A stretch of 64,000 bases of DNA. Origin: Prolixibacteraceae bacterium. Its GTDB lineage: Bacteria; Bacteroidota; Bacteroidia; Bacteroidales; Prolixibacteraceae. The stretch covers positions 1 through 64,000 of the forward strand of contig JALOCD010000002.1 in NCBI GenBank assembly GCA_023228025.1. Reading direction: 5' to 3'. The translations under genes were made by a program, and so were the position numbers. Within the stretch, counting starts at the first letter, position 1; each line of letters begins with the position of its first letter. This document shows positions 37,501-46,022 of this stretch, in pieces. The notes under the pieces are model-generated. The model saw only the letters and a list, made by a program, of their open reading frames with translations. It made no database searches and was not told the origin of the DNA.

Positions 37501-37608
37501 CTCATTAAATCGGTGATTTGCCAGTTTCTCTTTTTCAGGGGAAAAAGAGAAACAAGAGAATCCAACCAGTAGGGCGATTTTTAACCATGCCGAATTTAAC
37601 TTTTTCAT
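34594..37608 (-). CDS. GH116-family (GBA2-like) beta-glucosidase, exported
   Basis: A 1004-residue secreted enzyme with a signal peptide ([16 protein letters not shown]). The N-terminal beta-sandwich carries GBA2-N features ([50 protein letters not shown]). An inserted beta domain (about residues 350-470) contains [15 protein letters not shown] and resembles a carbohydrate-binding module. The C-terminal (alpha/alpha)6 barrel has [20 protein letters not shown] and [20 protein letters not shown], where family nucleophile and acid residues lie. GH116 enzymes release beta-linked glucose, xylose or N-acetylglucosamine. The embedded module makes it longer than simple GH116 enzymes. Confidence 0.85.
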   Translation of the reverse strand: [1004 protein letters not shown]

Positions 37609-37724
37609 CTGTCTGCTTTTGTTGGTTTTACTTGCGAGATTCCTGTTTAGTAACTAATCAGTGATAAATATAGCGAGTAATCTTCAAAAGACTATCTAAA
37701 TCTGACCGTAGATTCAAATCACAA

Positions 37725-38196
37725 ATGCAGCAAATCAATTTAAAGAAGCATAAAAGATTTGTAAAAGGTGAAATTAAGATATACAACGAACCAGGCAATA
37801 CAGGGGTCCGGTTTCATAGCTCTGTCCCGGAACCATGGCATTTGGCGGAAAAGGCTATTGAAAAGCTATCTCAGGTACTCCAGAATGAGTTGAACCTAAT
37901 CGCTAAAACCGCCATCGAAAAGGGCTGGACAAAATTCGTCGCCTCACAAAGCTATTATACCATCACCAGCCGCGATATCGAACGTGAAATCGTTCCCATA
38001 GCCATAAGCGAGAACATCAGCATCACGCCACGGAGCACATTGGCATGCGGATTCCTGTCAGGCAAATTTACCCGCAACAACGAAGTGGCCGGAGACAGTT
38101 GAAGAACTTCAGCGACTCAACGATGCAAGCGCCCTGGCGCCGGAATATCCCGGGTGGATGGTAACGCGGCAGACCATGGGTCGCTGGCCGGATTGA
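37725..38196 (+). pseudogene. Aldo/keto reductase gene remnant
   Basis: Residues 66-125 of the open frame at 37725-38102 match the late part of an aldo/keto reductase: EKGWTKFVASQSYYTI, RDIEREIVPIA, and a TLACGFLSGKF variant of the LxGGxLSGKF motif. The frame stops at 38102. A second frame (38098-38196) then encodes the family C-terminus VEELQRLNDAS, PEYPGWMVTRQ, ending GRWPD. The NADPH-barrel start with the catalytic Tyr is absent, and the first 60 codons are unrelated. It is a decayed, internally deleted gene. Confidence 0.7.
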
Positions 38197-38226
38197 AAAA
38201 ATAATCGCAATTTCCCCGCAAAATCT

Positions 38227-38234
38227 TACCTTTG
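38227..38234 (+). promoter_or_regulatory. -7 promoter box for dapB-lepB-wbqC
   Basis: TACCTTTG matches the Bacteroidota -7 consensus TAnnTTTG and would start transcription about 37 bases before the dapB ATG. No convincing -33 TTTG is present at the standard spacing. Confidence 0.45.
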
Positions 38235-38277
38235 TAATTCATTTTGAATATTACATACTTATTGTGAAAGTTGAATT

Positions 38278-38994
38278 ATGAAGATTGCATTGATAGGATA
38301 CGGGAAAATGGGAAAAGAGATCGAGCAGATCGCAATCAGTCGCGGACATACAGTTGTTTTGAAAATTGATGTTGATAATCAGGCCGATCTGACAGTTTCA
38401 AACCTTTCCAAGGCAGACGTTGCCATCGAATTTACCACACCTGCCACAGCCGTTTCAAATTACCTTACCTGTTTTGATGCCGGTGTACCGGTTGTAAGCG
38501 GAACCACCGGTTGGCTTGATCAAAAGCCCATGATCGAGAAAGAATGCCTTTCCAAAAACGGATGTTTTTTCTATACATCAAATTTCAGCCTGGGGATGAA
38601 CATTTTCTTCGAACTGAACAAGATACTGGCACGTATGATGAAGCCATATTCCCAGTACGATGTATCAATGACAGAGATACACCATACCCAGAAACTTGAT
38701 GCGCCAAGCGGAACTGCCATCACCCTGGCAGAAGGGATTATTTCCGAAAACGGATCCAAAAAATCATGGACGATCGAGTCTCCCAAAAGCAGTGAGGAGC
38801 TTCATATCGAACCGGTAAGAAAGGATCCCTATCCGGGACTTCACACCATAAAATATGATTCGGAGGTAGATTACCTCGAAATTACCCACAATGCTTACAG
38901 CAGAAAGGGATTGGCGCTCGGCGCAGTCCTGGCGGCAGAATTTTGCCTGGGGAAAAAAGGAATATTCAGCATGTCTGATTTGTTAAAATTATAA
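38278..38994 (+). CDS. dapB: 4-hydroxy-tetrahydrodipicolinate reductase
   Basis: Reduces hydroxy-tetrahydrodipicolinate with NAD(P)H in the lysine and meso-diaminopimelate pathway, needed for peptidoglycan. The 238-residue length is normal for this phylum. It has a nucleotide-binding GYGKMGKE near residues 7-14, the loop VVSGTTGW, and the catalytic and substrate-binding blocks EIHHTQKLDAPSGTA and TIKYDSEVDYLEITH. The gene leads a tight operon: lepB begins 11 bases after its stop. A decayed reductase gene lies directly upstream. Confidence 0.95.
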   Translation: MKIALIGYGKMGKEIEQIAISRGHTVVLKIDVDNQADLTVSNLSKADVAIEFTTPATAVSNYLTCFDAGVPVVSGTTGWLDQKPMIEKECLSKNGCFFYTSNFSLGMNIFFELNKILARMMKPYSQYDVSMTEIHHTQKLDAPSGTAITLAEGIISENGSKKSWTIESPKSSEELHIEPVRKDPYPGLHTIKYDSEVDYLEITHNAYSRKGLALGAVLAAEFCLGKKGIFSMSDLLKL

Positions 38995-39005
38995 CTGAAA
39001 CCAAT

Positions 39006-40346
39006 ATGTTTAAGGACGTCTCTAAAAGCCAATGGATTCAATTTGGCATCGTTGCAGTTTTGTACTTGTTATGGGTTATCTGGCTACAAAATTTTTGGTG
39101 GCTCATAGGAGTAGGCATCCTGTTCGATATGTACATCACAGGAAAAGTGCACTGGACCTTCTGGAAAAAGAAAAATCCTGTAGGTGGGAAACAGACCAAA
39201 GTTGTCGAATGGGTCGATGCCATCATCTTTGCCGTCATCGCGGCCACCTTTATCCGGCTCTTTTTCATTGAGGCCTATACCATCCCCACCTCATCCATGG
39301 AAAAATCGATGATGGTTGGTGATTATCTCTTTGTCAGCAAGACGGCATACGGCCCCAAAATGCCCAATACCCCGGTAGCATTTCCGTTCGTACACCATAC
39401 CATGCCTTTCACGGCGGCTACCCCCTCATTTTCTGAAATCATCCACAACAAATACAAAAGGCTTGCCGGATTTGGAAGGATCAAAAACGACGATGTAGTC
39501 GTCTTCAACTTCCCGGAAGGTGATACGGTTGCCACCAATATGCAGGAGCGCAGCTATTTTGAAATGGTGAGGAGTTACGGCAGGGAGCGTGTAAATACCG
39601 ACAAACGCTCTTTTGGCGATATCATTTACCGTCCGGTCGACAAGCGGGAAAATTACATCAAGCGTTGCATCGCCATACCGGGAGACTCGCTCAAAATTCT
39701 CAATGGACAGGTCTATGTGAATGGAAAAGTGCAAAAGGAGATCCCCGGCATGCAGTACAAATACCTTGTGACCATCCAAGGCAATTCACTGAATTCCAAT
39801 GCTATGGATAAACTTGGCATTACACAGGAAGATATTGAAGGTTCGGGCTCCAGGATGCTCATATCCCTAACGGCCGAGCAATACAGAAAAATGGATGGCA
39901 TGAAATTCATTACCAACAAGGAGCGCATTTTGTGGCCCAAAGAGGAACACGATCCGAATATCTTCCCAAGTGACGAACAATTCAACTGGAACCTCGACAA
40001 TTTCGGACCGCTCTGGATCCCCAAAAAAGGAGTTACAGTTCAGCTCACCACCAAGAATTTACCGCTCTACAAAAGAATTATCAGCGTATATGAGGAGAAT
40101 AAGCTGAAAGTTGTTAACGGGGAGATTTACATCAACGGCGCCGTTGCAAAGGAGTACACCTTCAAAATGGATTACTATTGGATGATGGGCGACAATAGAA
40201 ACAACTCCGCCGATTCAAGATATTGGGGTTTTGTTCCGGAAGACCACGTAGTTGGAAAAGCCTCCTTCGTCTGGCTATCGCTCGACAAGAACAAGTCTTT
40301 CCTGGCTAAAATTCGCTGGAACCGTTTCTTCATGGGGGTGAAATAA
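39006..40346 (+). CDS. lepB: Signal peptidase I
   Basis: Cleaves signal peptides from exported proteins at the outer face of the inner membrane. It has two or three N-terminal hydrophobic segments (residues 10-45 and 68-90), catalytic Ser97 in PTSSMEKSMMVGD, and catalytic Lys219 in ENYIKRCIAIPGD. The C-terminal box is WMMGDNRNNSADSRYWG. At 446 residues it is far longer than the enterobacterial enzyme because of inserts between and after the catalytic boxes, a known feature of Bacteroidota LepB. It lies between dapB and a wbqC-family gene. Confidence 0.94.
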   Translation: MFKDVSKSQWIQFGIVAVLYLLWVIWLQNFWWLIGVGILFDMYITGKVHWTFWKKKNPVGGKQTKVVEWVDAIIFAVIAATFIRLFFIEAYTIPTSSMEKSMMVGDYLFVSKTAYGPKMPNTPVAFPFVHHTMPFTAATPSFSEIIHNKYKRLAGFGRIKNDDVVVFNFPEGDTVATNMQERSYFEMVRSYGRERVNTDKRSFGDIIYRPVDKRENYIKRCIAIPGDSLKILNGQVYVNGKVQKEIPGMQYKYLVTIQGNSLNSNAMDKLGITQEDIEGSGSRMLISLTAEQYRKMDGMKFITNKERILWPKEEHDPNIFPSDEQFNWNLDNFGPLWIPKKGVTVQLTTKNLPLYKRIISVYEENKLKVVNGEIYINGAVAKEYTFKMDYYWMMGDNRNNSADSRYWGFVPEDHVVGKASFVWLSLDKNKSFLAKIRWNRFFMGVK

Positions 40347-40361
40347 TTCCTCCCTTTCTGA

Positions 40362-41021
40362 ATGGAACCTGGCAACAAATGTGTTTTGCTGAGCAGCGCC
40401 TATCTGGCCCCCGTTCAATATTTCACAAAATTATTGACTTACGACGAGGTATGGATTGAGTTGAGTGAACATTTCCTCAAACAATCCTACCGTAATCGTT
40501 GCATCATCCTGACGGCCAATGGTCCGCAAAGCCTCTCGATTCCCGTCACGGAAGGTTCCAATTCCAAACGGTTGATCCGAGATGTAGCCATCTCCTACGA
40601 CCACCCCTGGCAAAAGCTGCATTGGAAAGCCATTGTTTCGGCGTACAATAATGCGCCGTTTTTCGAGTACTATGCCGACAACTTTTCGAGATTTTATCAT
40701 GAAAAAAAGTGGCAATTCCTGGCCGATTTCAACCGAGATATTCAGTCAGTAGTTCTGGATGAGCTTAATCTGAAATGCGATATCCGCGATACCGAAACGT
40801 TTTTGCCACCTACCGGGATACCGGTCGATACAGATGATTTTCGCTATTCCATTCACCCCAAGACAAGCCGGCAAACCAGTGATGATTGTTTTGCTCCTGC
40901 CGTTTATATGCAAGTTTTTCAGGAAAAATTCGGCTTTACACCCAATTTATGTATCCTGGATCTTCTTTTCAATGAGGGACCGATGGCAGCTGATATTCTG
41001 AAAAGTTCGATTGTCAAATAA
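40362..41021 (+). CDS. WbqC-family protein
   Basis: A 219-residue cytoplasmic protein. Family features include LLSSAYLAPVQYFTKLLTYDEVWIE at the start, a QSYRNRCIILTANGPQSLSIPV strand pair, DHPWQKLHWKAI, and NAPFFEYYADNF. WbqC proteins are linked to lipopolysaccharide O-antigen or glycan synthesis in some species, but the reaction is not established. The gene starts 15 bases after lepB; dapB-lepB-wbqC order is recurrent in Bacteroidota, supporting one transcript. Confidence 0.88.
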   Translation: MEPGNKCVLLSSAYLAPVQYFTKLLTYDEVWIELSEHFLKQSYRNRCIILTANGPQSLSIPVTEGSNSKRLIRDVAISYDHPWQKLHWKAIVSAYNNAPFFEYYADNFSRFYHEKKWQFLADFNRDIQSVVLDELNLKCDIRDTETFLPPTGIPVDTDDFRYSIHPKTSRQTSDDCFAPAVYMQVFQEKFGFTPNLCILDLLFNEGPMAADILKSSIVK

Positions 41022-41025
41022 GAAA

Positions 41026-41182
41026 AGACTGGGGGACTGGGAGACGGGGGGACTAGGAGAACTGAATTCCGAAAGCGAAGATGGGAAACAGAGAAACGGT
41101 GAAACGGAGATCAGTTTCCTCTTTGAAGCCGACTGCCTCTGTGTAACTCTGTGCTTCTCTGTGTAACTCTGTGTAATATTTA
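41026..41182. repeat. Mixed short-unit repeats: GGGGACTG, GAAACGG and CTCTGTGTAA types
   Basis: Three repeat families are stacked in the gap between convergent wbqC and NlpC/P60 genes. Units like GACTGGGGGACTGGGAGAC are followed by GAAACGGTGAAACGGAG and then by CTCTGTGTAACTCTGTGC. The last family matches 25371-25556 and 59153-59401. The first matches the reverse complement near 47036. Confidence 0.7.
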
Positions 41183-41221
41183 CTGACCACCAATTTGGTA
41201 AATGCGAAATCCAAAATTCCT

Positions 41222-42019
41222 TTATTCGTTGCTTTGGATAATTCTCCGCATTAATCTCATTTGGTGCGAGTAGCGGTTGGTGTCGATGTTGTAGATGCCA
41301 AAATGATCGATGTTATCTATCCTTACCTTTCCAGAAGAGTGGATAATCTTGTTCTTCTCCCAGATGATGCCCACATGCACAATCTTGCCCTCCTCGTTGT
41401 CGAAAAATGCCAGGTCACCCGGCAGAGCCTCTTCCACGAAGGTGATGTTCTCCCCGATCAAGGCCTGCTGACCTGCATCCCGCGGAATCTGCAGGCCAAT
41501 CATCTTGTACAAGACCTGTGATAATCCGGAACAGTCAACCCCAAACGGGGAACGACCACCCCACAGGTAGGGGGAGTTAAAGTATTTCAGCGCATTTTCT
41601 ATCAGCACATTTCTGACATTCTTTTTGACGGGCTGAATTCTTTCCCCCTGAATAGAATAGCAGTCCGATCCTATCTTAAAAGTGTTGCTGGCCGGTTTGT
41701 AGAAAGGGAGCGAACTTCCGGCTACGATCAGAAAATTGCCATAATCCAATTCAGGTTGAACAATGTTAAAAGGGTTGGTGGTAACGGTAAGCGGCTGCTG
41801 ACCCAATTGCAGGAATGTTTTTTCAGGAATTTCATTCACCATTTTCTGGTCGATCCACCCTTCATAACCATCAAAGTATAGCTGGACCTTGCACCATTTT
41901 TTGTTTTCATCGAGGATGCTATAATGCTCTCCAAAAAGTATTTGGGTACACATTTCGCTGGTTTCACTTGGATCGGTGCGAACCGGAACGATGCTTAGGT
42001 TAGAGATTCCGTATCTCAT
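41222..42019 (-). CDS. NlpC/P60-family (C40) cell-wall peptidase with SH3-like domains
   Basis: A 265-residue protein that probably cuts peptidoglycan stem peptides between gamma-D-Glu and the diamino acid. The N-terminal part has SH3b-like strands (SIVPVRTDPSETSEMCTQ, YEGWIDQKMV). The catalytic domain has YLWGGRSPFGVDCSGLSQ with Cys163, GDLAFFDNEEGKIVHVGI with the His, and a later polar residue. No classical signal peptide is seen, as in many relatives of this phylum. The start at 42019 is preferred because an upstream ATG (42049) lies within the promoter box. Confidence 0.88.
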   Translation of the reverse strand: MRYGISNLSIVPVRTDPSETSEMCTQILFGEHYSILDENKKWCKVQLYFDGYEGWIDQKMVNEIPEKTFLQLGQQPLTVTTNPFNIVQPELDYGNFLIVAGSSLPFYKPASNTFKIGSDCYSIQGERIQPVKKNVRNVLIENALKYFNSPYLWGGRSPFGVDCSGLSQVLYKMIGLQIPRDAGQQALIGENITFVEEALPGDLAFFDNEEGKIVHVGIIWEKNKIIHSSGKVRIDNIDHFGIYNIDTNRYSHQMRLMRRIIQSNE

Positions 42020-42030
42020 TAAAAAATTGC

Positions 42031-42038
42031 TATTTTTG
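42031..42038 (+). promoter_or_regulatory. -7 promoter box for the HD phosphodiesterase gene
   Basis: TATTTTTG matches TAnnTTTG and faces the plus-strand gene starting at 42099. It lies only nine bases from an opposing box at 42047-42054. Confidence 0.4.
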
Positions 42039-42046
42039 ATTCTTCC

Positions 42047-42054
42047 CAAAGATA
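42047..42054 (-). promoter_or_regulatory. -7 promoter box for the NlpC/P60 gene
   Basis: The minus strand reads TATCTTTG, matching TAnnTTTG, and would start transcription about 20 bases before the ATG at 42019. It faces the box of the divergent gene, so the two core promoters overlap. Confidence 0.5.
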
Positions 42055-42098
42055 GAAATTTATTGTCTCCCGACTAATTGATTACTCCGGTAAAAGAG

Positions 42099-44189
42099 AT
42101 GAATAGTAACAAAAGAAAACGTTTAAGTCTCAAACAGGGGCACAGAATCTATCTGGCCGCACTTTTTATGGTTACCTCAGTGGCACTCTACTTTGCCCTC
42201 CCCCAGGAGGCGCGTTTCAGGTACGAATACCAGAAAGGAAGGCCCTGGATGCATGCCACCCTTTTTGCACCTTACAACTTTGCTATTCTAAAATCAGACA
42301 GTGAAATCAGCCACGAAAAAGATTCATTACTGAAAGAACAAATACCCTATCTGGTTTTTGCCGATTCGGTGGCCAAATTGAAAATGGGTGCACTTTCCAA
42401 AGACATTGACCGCGTTAAACCTTCCAAAGCAAATGGTTCCCTGCAACTTACGGCGCTGAAGCTGAAATTGACGGAGATGTACAACCGAATTTATGAAATT
42501 GGGATTTTGGATCAGAATTTTATCAATAATTCCAATTCATCCAAAAAAAAGAGTCTCAAGATTCTAAAAAATAACATCAGCAAGGAGGCACAAATCACCT
42601 CCCTTTTCACGTTAAAGAGTGCCTACAACGAAATTAAGGAGAAGCTGGACGAATTAAAAAGTGTATACCCGGAATGGAAAGCCTGGCTGGAGAATATTCA
42701 ACCTGAAACCTATCTTGTCAGCAACCTGATCCTGGATGCGGAACGCAACCGTCAGATGGAACTAAAGCTACTCGAAAACCTTTCAACCAACCACGGTATC
42801 GTTCAGGAAGGTGAACGTATTATTTCCCAGGGTGATATCGTTTCGTCCCAAACCTTCAACATCCTTGAATCATTTAGGATCACCTTCGAAAAAAACAGGG
42901 GGGAGAACTCCAAGTATATTTTGGTGGTTCTCGGAAGAGCAGTTCTGGTAGTCATGCTGCTTCTGACGATCTACCTATTTTTGCTCAATATCAGGAGAAA
43001 ACTGATGCGTTCAAAAAGAGACATCACCTTTATTATGATCACCCTTACCGCAATGATCGTATGCTGTTCCCTGGTGATACGGTTCGGAACTTTCGATATC
43101 TATGTGGTACCTTTTACTGCACTGGCGCTCATCATTCGTACCTTTCTGGATACCAGGGTTGCAATTTTTGTCAATACCATAGCAGCGTTGACTGTCGGGT
43201 TCATGGTTGCCAATGGTTATGAATTTGTACTCCTGCAGATTGTGGTCGGAAGCCTTGCCGTGATCAGCCTGAACAAAATGCAGAAACGCGAACAATTCAT
43301 CTTCACAGCTTTAATTGTATTTGTCTCTTATGCCGTTATTTACATAGGAATATCCTTGATCCAGGAGGCGAATTTAAGCGCCATTGAATGGATAAAAATC
43401 AAATGGTTTGCCACAAATGCCCTCCTGACACTGATGACTTACCCCGCGATCTACCTTCTCGAAAAATCTTTTGGCTTTGTCTCCGATGTTACCCTCATTG
43501 AGCTTACCTACACCAACCACAAATTGCTCAAAAAACTGGCTATGGATGCCCCAGGAACGATGCACCATTCGCTTCAGGTGGCCAATCTTTCCGAAATGGC
43601 GATTTCCAGGATTGGCGGCAATCCGTTGCTTGTAAGGGCAGGCGCCCTTTACCATGACATTGGAAAAATTGTAAATTCTGGATATTTTATTGAAAATCAA
43701 ATTATTGGAATAAATCCTCACGACGATCTTTCCAACGAAGAGAGTGCAGCCATCATCATTGACCATGTTGAGCGGGGGGTAGAACTAGCCAGGAAGCACA
43801 AATTACCGGAACAAATTATCGATTTTATCAAAACACACCACGGCACTACCAAAACAGGTTATTTCTACCAGAAATATCTTAGCAACAATAGTTTGGATGA
43901 GGAGACAGAGAAGATATTTTCATACATTGGACCATTGCCCACTACCCGCGAAACAGCCGTGTTGATGCTGGCCGACAGCATTGAAGCTGCTTCCAGAAGC
44001 CTTCTTGTCAAAAATTCAGAAAATATTCGCAATTTAGTAGAGAATATTTTCAGGCAAAAGGTTGAATTGGGTCAACTAGAATATGCCCCGCTTACCTTCA
44101 AGGATATCCGGGTATTGAAAGATCTTTTTCACGAAAAATTGATTAATATTTACCACATCCGGGTCAATTATCCGGAAATAAAAAATTAG
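42099..44189 (+). CDS. 7TM receptor-type HD phosphohydrolase (PgpH-like, c-di-AMP phosphodiesterase family)
   Basis: A 696-residue membrane enzyme. After an N-terminal membrane segment (IYLAALFMVTSVALYFAL) comes an extracytoplasmic 7TMR-HDED-type domain (about residues 45-275). About seven membrane helices follow (ILVVLGRAVLVVMLLL to WFATNALLTLMTYPAIY), then a cytoplasmic HD domain with MHHSLQVANLSE, GALYHDIGKIVN, and HHGTTKTGYFY. PgpH homologues hydrolyse cyclic di-AMP. ATG 42099 is chosen over an upstream TTG. An aminopeptidase C gene follows four bases later. Confidence 0.92.
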   Translation: MNSNKRKRLSLKQGHRIYLAALFMVTSVALYFALPQEARFRYEYQKGRPWMHATLFAPYNFAILKSDSEISHEKDSLLKEQIPYLVFADSVAKLKMGALSKDIDRVKPSKANGSLQLTALKLKLTEMYNRIYEIGILDQNFINNSNSSKKKSLKILKNNISKEAQITSLFTLKSAYNEIKEKLDELKSVYPEWKAWLENIQPETYLVSNLILDAERNRQMELKLLENLSTNHGIVQEGERIISQGDIVSSQTFNILESFRITFEKNRGENSKYILVVLGRAVLVVMLLLTIYLFLLNIRRKLMRSKRDITFIMITLTAMIVCCSLVIRFGTFDIYVVPFTALALIIRTFLDTRVAIFVNTIAALTVGFMVANGYEFVLLQIVVGSLAVISLNKMQKREQFIFTALIVFVSYAVIYIGISLIQEANLSAIEWIKIKWFATNALLTLMTYPAIYLLEKSFGFVSDVTLIELTYTNHKLLKKLAMDAPGTMHHSLQVANLSEMAISRIGGNPLLVRAGALYHDIGKIVNSGYFIENQIIGINPHDDLSNEESAAIIIDHVERGVELARKHKLPEQIIDFIKTHHGTTKTGYFYQKYLSNNSLDEETEKIFSYIGPLPTTRETAVLMLADSIEAASRSLLVKNSENIRNLVENIFRQKVELGQLEYAPLTFKDIRVLKDLFHEKLINIYHIRVNYPEIKN

Positions 44190-44193
44190 ACAA

Positions 44194-45396
44194 ATGAAGC
44201 TTAAAGAATATATTTCCATTGTTGTTTTGCTCCTTTTCTGGGGGATGACCATTCAAGCGCAGGAGAAAAAGGATTCAAGCTATAAGTTTACCATGATCAA
44301 AGAGCTGCCGCATACTTCGGTCAAAGACCAGTTCAGGACCGGTACATGCTGGTCATTCGCAAGCACCTCTTTCATCGAATCCGAATTGTTACGAATGGGA
44401 AAACCTGAAGTTGATCTTTCTGAGATGTTTCTGGTCAACCACTGCTATCGCGATAAAGCCGACCGCTATGTCAGGATGCAAGGAAATACCAACTTTGGCG
44501 GCGGCGGATTGCTTCACGACATCCTTTACGTGATGAAAAATTACGGATTGGTACCTGAATCAAGCTATCCGGGCTTAAATTATGGGGAGAAAAAACATGT
44601 GCACGGGGAGGTGGATAATCTTCTGAAGAACATGGTCGTTTCAGTGGTTCAAAACAAAAACCGTAAAATTACACCAGTCTGGTCGACCGCTTTTCAAAAA
44701 AGTGCAGATTCCTATTTTGGCGAAATTCCGGAAGATTTCAAATATGAAAAGAAAAAGTATACTCCTCTGACGTTCCTTTCAGATTTTTGTGGCGGAATCA
44801 ATCCGGATGACTATGTTGAGATTACCTCCTTCACGCATCATCCATTCTACCAACAATTTGTACTTGAAGTACCTGACAACTGGTTGTGGGCCAAAATGTA
44901 CAACGTTCAACTCAACGATTTGCAGCAAATTATCGACAATGCGCTGGATAAAGACTATACGGTCGCCTGGGCTGCCGATGTAAGCGAGAAAGGTTTTGCA
45001 ACTTCTCAAAAGGGGGTAGCTGTTGTTCCTGAAGCCAGCAAAGCCGATATGACTGACGCCGAAATTACCAAATGGGAAAAACTTTCAGATGCCGAAAAAG
45101 ATAAGGAGCTCTATAAGTTAAGCAAACCGGGAAAAGAAAAGGTGATCACAGAGGAATTGCGCCAGACGGCTTTTGATTCTCAAGAAACTACAGACGATCA
45201 CGCCATGCACATCATTGGCACAGCCAAAGACCAAAACGGCACCATCTACTATAAAATCAAAAATTCCTGGGGTCCATACAATAGCTATGATGGATATTTC
45301 TATGCTTCAGCGCCTTACATCCAATATAAGACAACAGCCATCATGGTGCACAAAGACGCCGTTCCGCAGGAATTAAGAAAAAAACTTGGATTCTGA
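44194..45396 (+). CDS. Aminopeptidase C (C1B papain-like, bleomycin hydrolase family), exported
   Basis: A 400-residue cysteine peptidase with a signal peptide (ISIVVLLLFWGMTIQAQ). Catalytic Cys52 lies in FRTGTCWSFAST, the His in DDHAMHIIG, and the Asn in KIKNSWGPYN. The insert between Cys and His is typical of the bleomycin hydrolase subfamily, which trims N-terminal residues in a hexameric cage. The exported form is frequent in Bacteroidota. It is four bases downstream of the PgpH-like gene, so the two are probably co-transcribed. Confidence 0.92.
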   Translation: MKLKEYISIVVLLLFWGMTIQAQEKKDSSYKFTMIKELPHTSVKDQFRTGTCWSFASTSFIESELLRMGKPEVDLSEMFLVNHCYRDKADRYVRMQGNTNFGGGGLLHDILYVMKNYGLVPESSYPGLNYGEKKHVHGEVDNLLKNMVVSVVQNKNRKITPVWSTAFQKSADSYFGEIPEDFKYEKKKYTPLTFLSDFCGGINPDDYVEITSFTHHPFYQQFVLEVPDNWLWAKMYNVQLNDLQQIIDNALDKDYTVAWAADVSEKGFATSQKGVAVVPEASKADMTDAEITKWEKLSDAEKDKELYKLSKPGKEKVITEELRQTAFDSQETTDDHAMHIIGTAKDQNGTIYYKIKNSWGPYNSYDGYFYASAPYIQYKTTAIMVHKDAVPQELRKKLGF

Positions 45397-45466
45397 GATA
45401 ATTTTGAAAGCGTACAAAAAGAGAATATTTTTTAGATAAAAATTTCTTTCTGAGCAAAATAATATC

Positions 45467-45474
45467 TATTTTTG
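45467..45474 (+). promoter_or_regulatory. -7 promoter box of rplS
   Basis: TATTTTTG followed by CAGCC fits TAnnTTTG well and would give a leader of about 80 bases before rplS. A T-rich TTTC tract lies about 20 bases upstream in place of a clean -33 TTTG. Confidence 0.55.
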
Positions 45475-45558
45475 CAGCCGATTTCCGTACTCAATCTCTG
45501 GCAGCAAACAACTGGACACTGTTATATTGCGTTCGTCAAACAAGTAAAAACAATTGCA

Positions 45559-45909
45559 ATGGATTTAATTAAAATTGCTGAAAATGCGTTTTTAGCAGAA
45601 CAAAAGGAGTTTCCGGCATTTCACCCTGGTGATACCGTTACCGTAAGGTATAAAATCGTCGAGGGTAACAAAGAGCGGATTCAGAACTACAAAGGAACTG
45701 TAATTCAAATCAAAGGTACCGGAACTACCAAAACCTTTACTGTTCGTAAAATGTCGGGTAACGTAGGTGTTGAGCGTATTTTCCCCATGACTTCACCGTT
45801 TATTGACGGTATCGAAGTCAATCGCATGGGTCACGTTCGTCGTGCACGGTTGTTCTATTTGCGCAGCCTTACCGGTAAAAAAGCCCGTATCAAAGAGAAA
45901 AGATTTTAA
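45559..45909 (+). CDS. rplS: 50S ribosomal protein L19
   Basis: A 116-residue ribosomal protein at the interface of the two subunits. Diagnostic stretches are [51 protein letters not shown] and [11 protein letters not shown]. The frame is open further upstream, but ATG 45559 gives the family-standard N-terminus and lies downstream of the promoter box. The usual trmD neighbour is absent here. A strong terminator follows the stop codon. Confidence 0.97.
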   Translation: MDLIKIAENAFLAEQKEFPAFHPGDTVTVRYKIVEGNKERIQNYKGTVIQIKGTGTTKTFTVRKMSGNVGVERIFPMTSPFIDGIEVNRMGHVRRARLFYLRSLTGKKARIKEKRF

Positions 45910-45921
45910 TCAAAATTGGTT

Positions 45922-45959
45922 GACAAAAAAGGTTCTCGAAAGGAACCTTTTTTTTTGTC
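45922..45959 (+). terminator. Rho-independent terminator of rplS
   Basis: GGTTC at 45931-45935 pairs with GAACC at 45943-45947, followed by nine T. The A-tract before the stem and the outer GAC/GTC extend the pairing. Confidence 0.92.
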
Positions 45960-46022
45960 CTCCCTGGAGGTGACATCGTTACGAAAACCAATTTTTACTA
46001 ACTTTATGCAAACCATTCAGCT

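Noticed and set aside
37725..38102. A complete 125-residue gene
   Set aside because: Only its last half is aldo/keto reductase-like, it stops before the family C-terminus, which continues in another frame.
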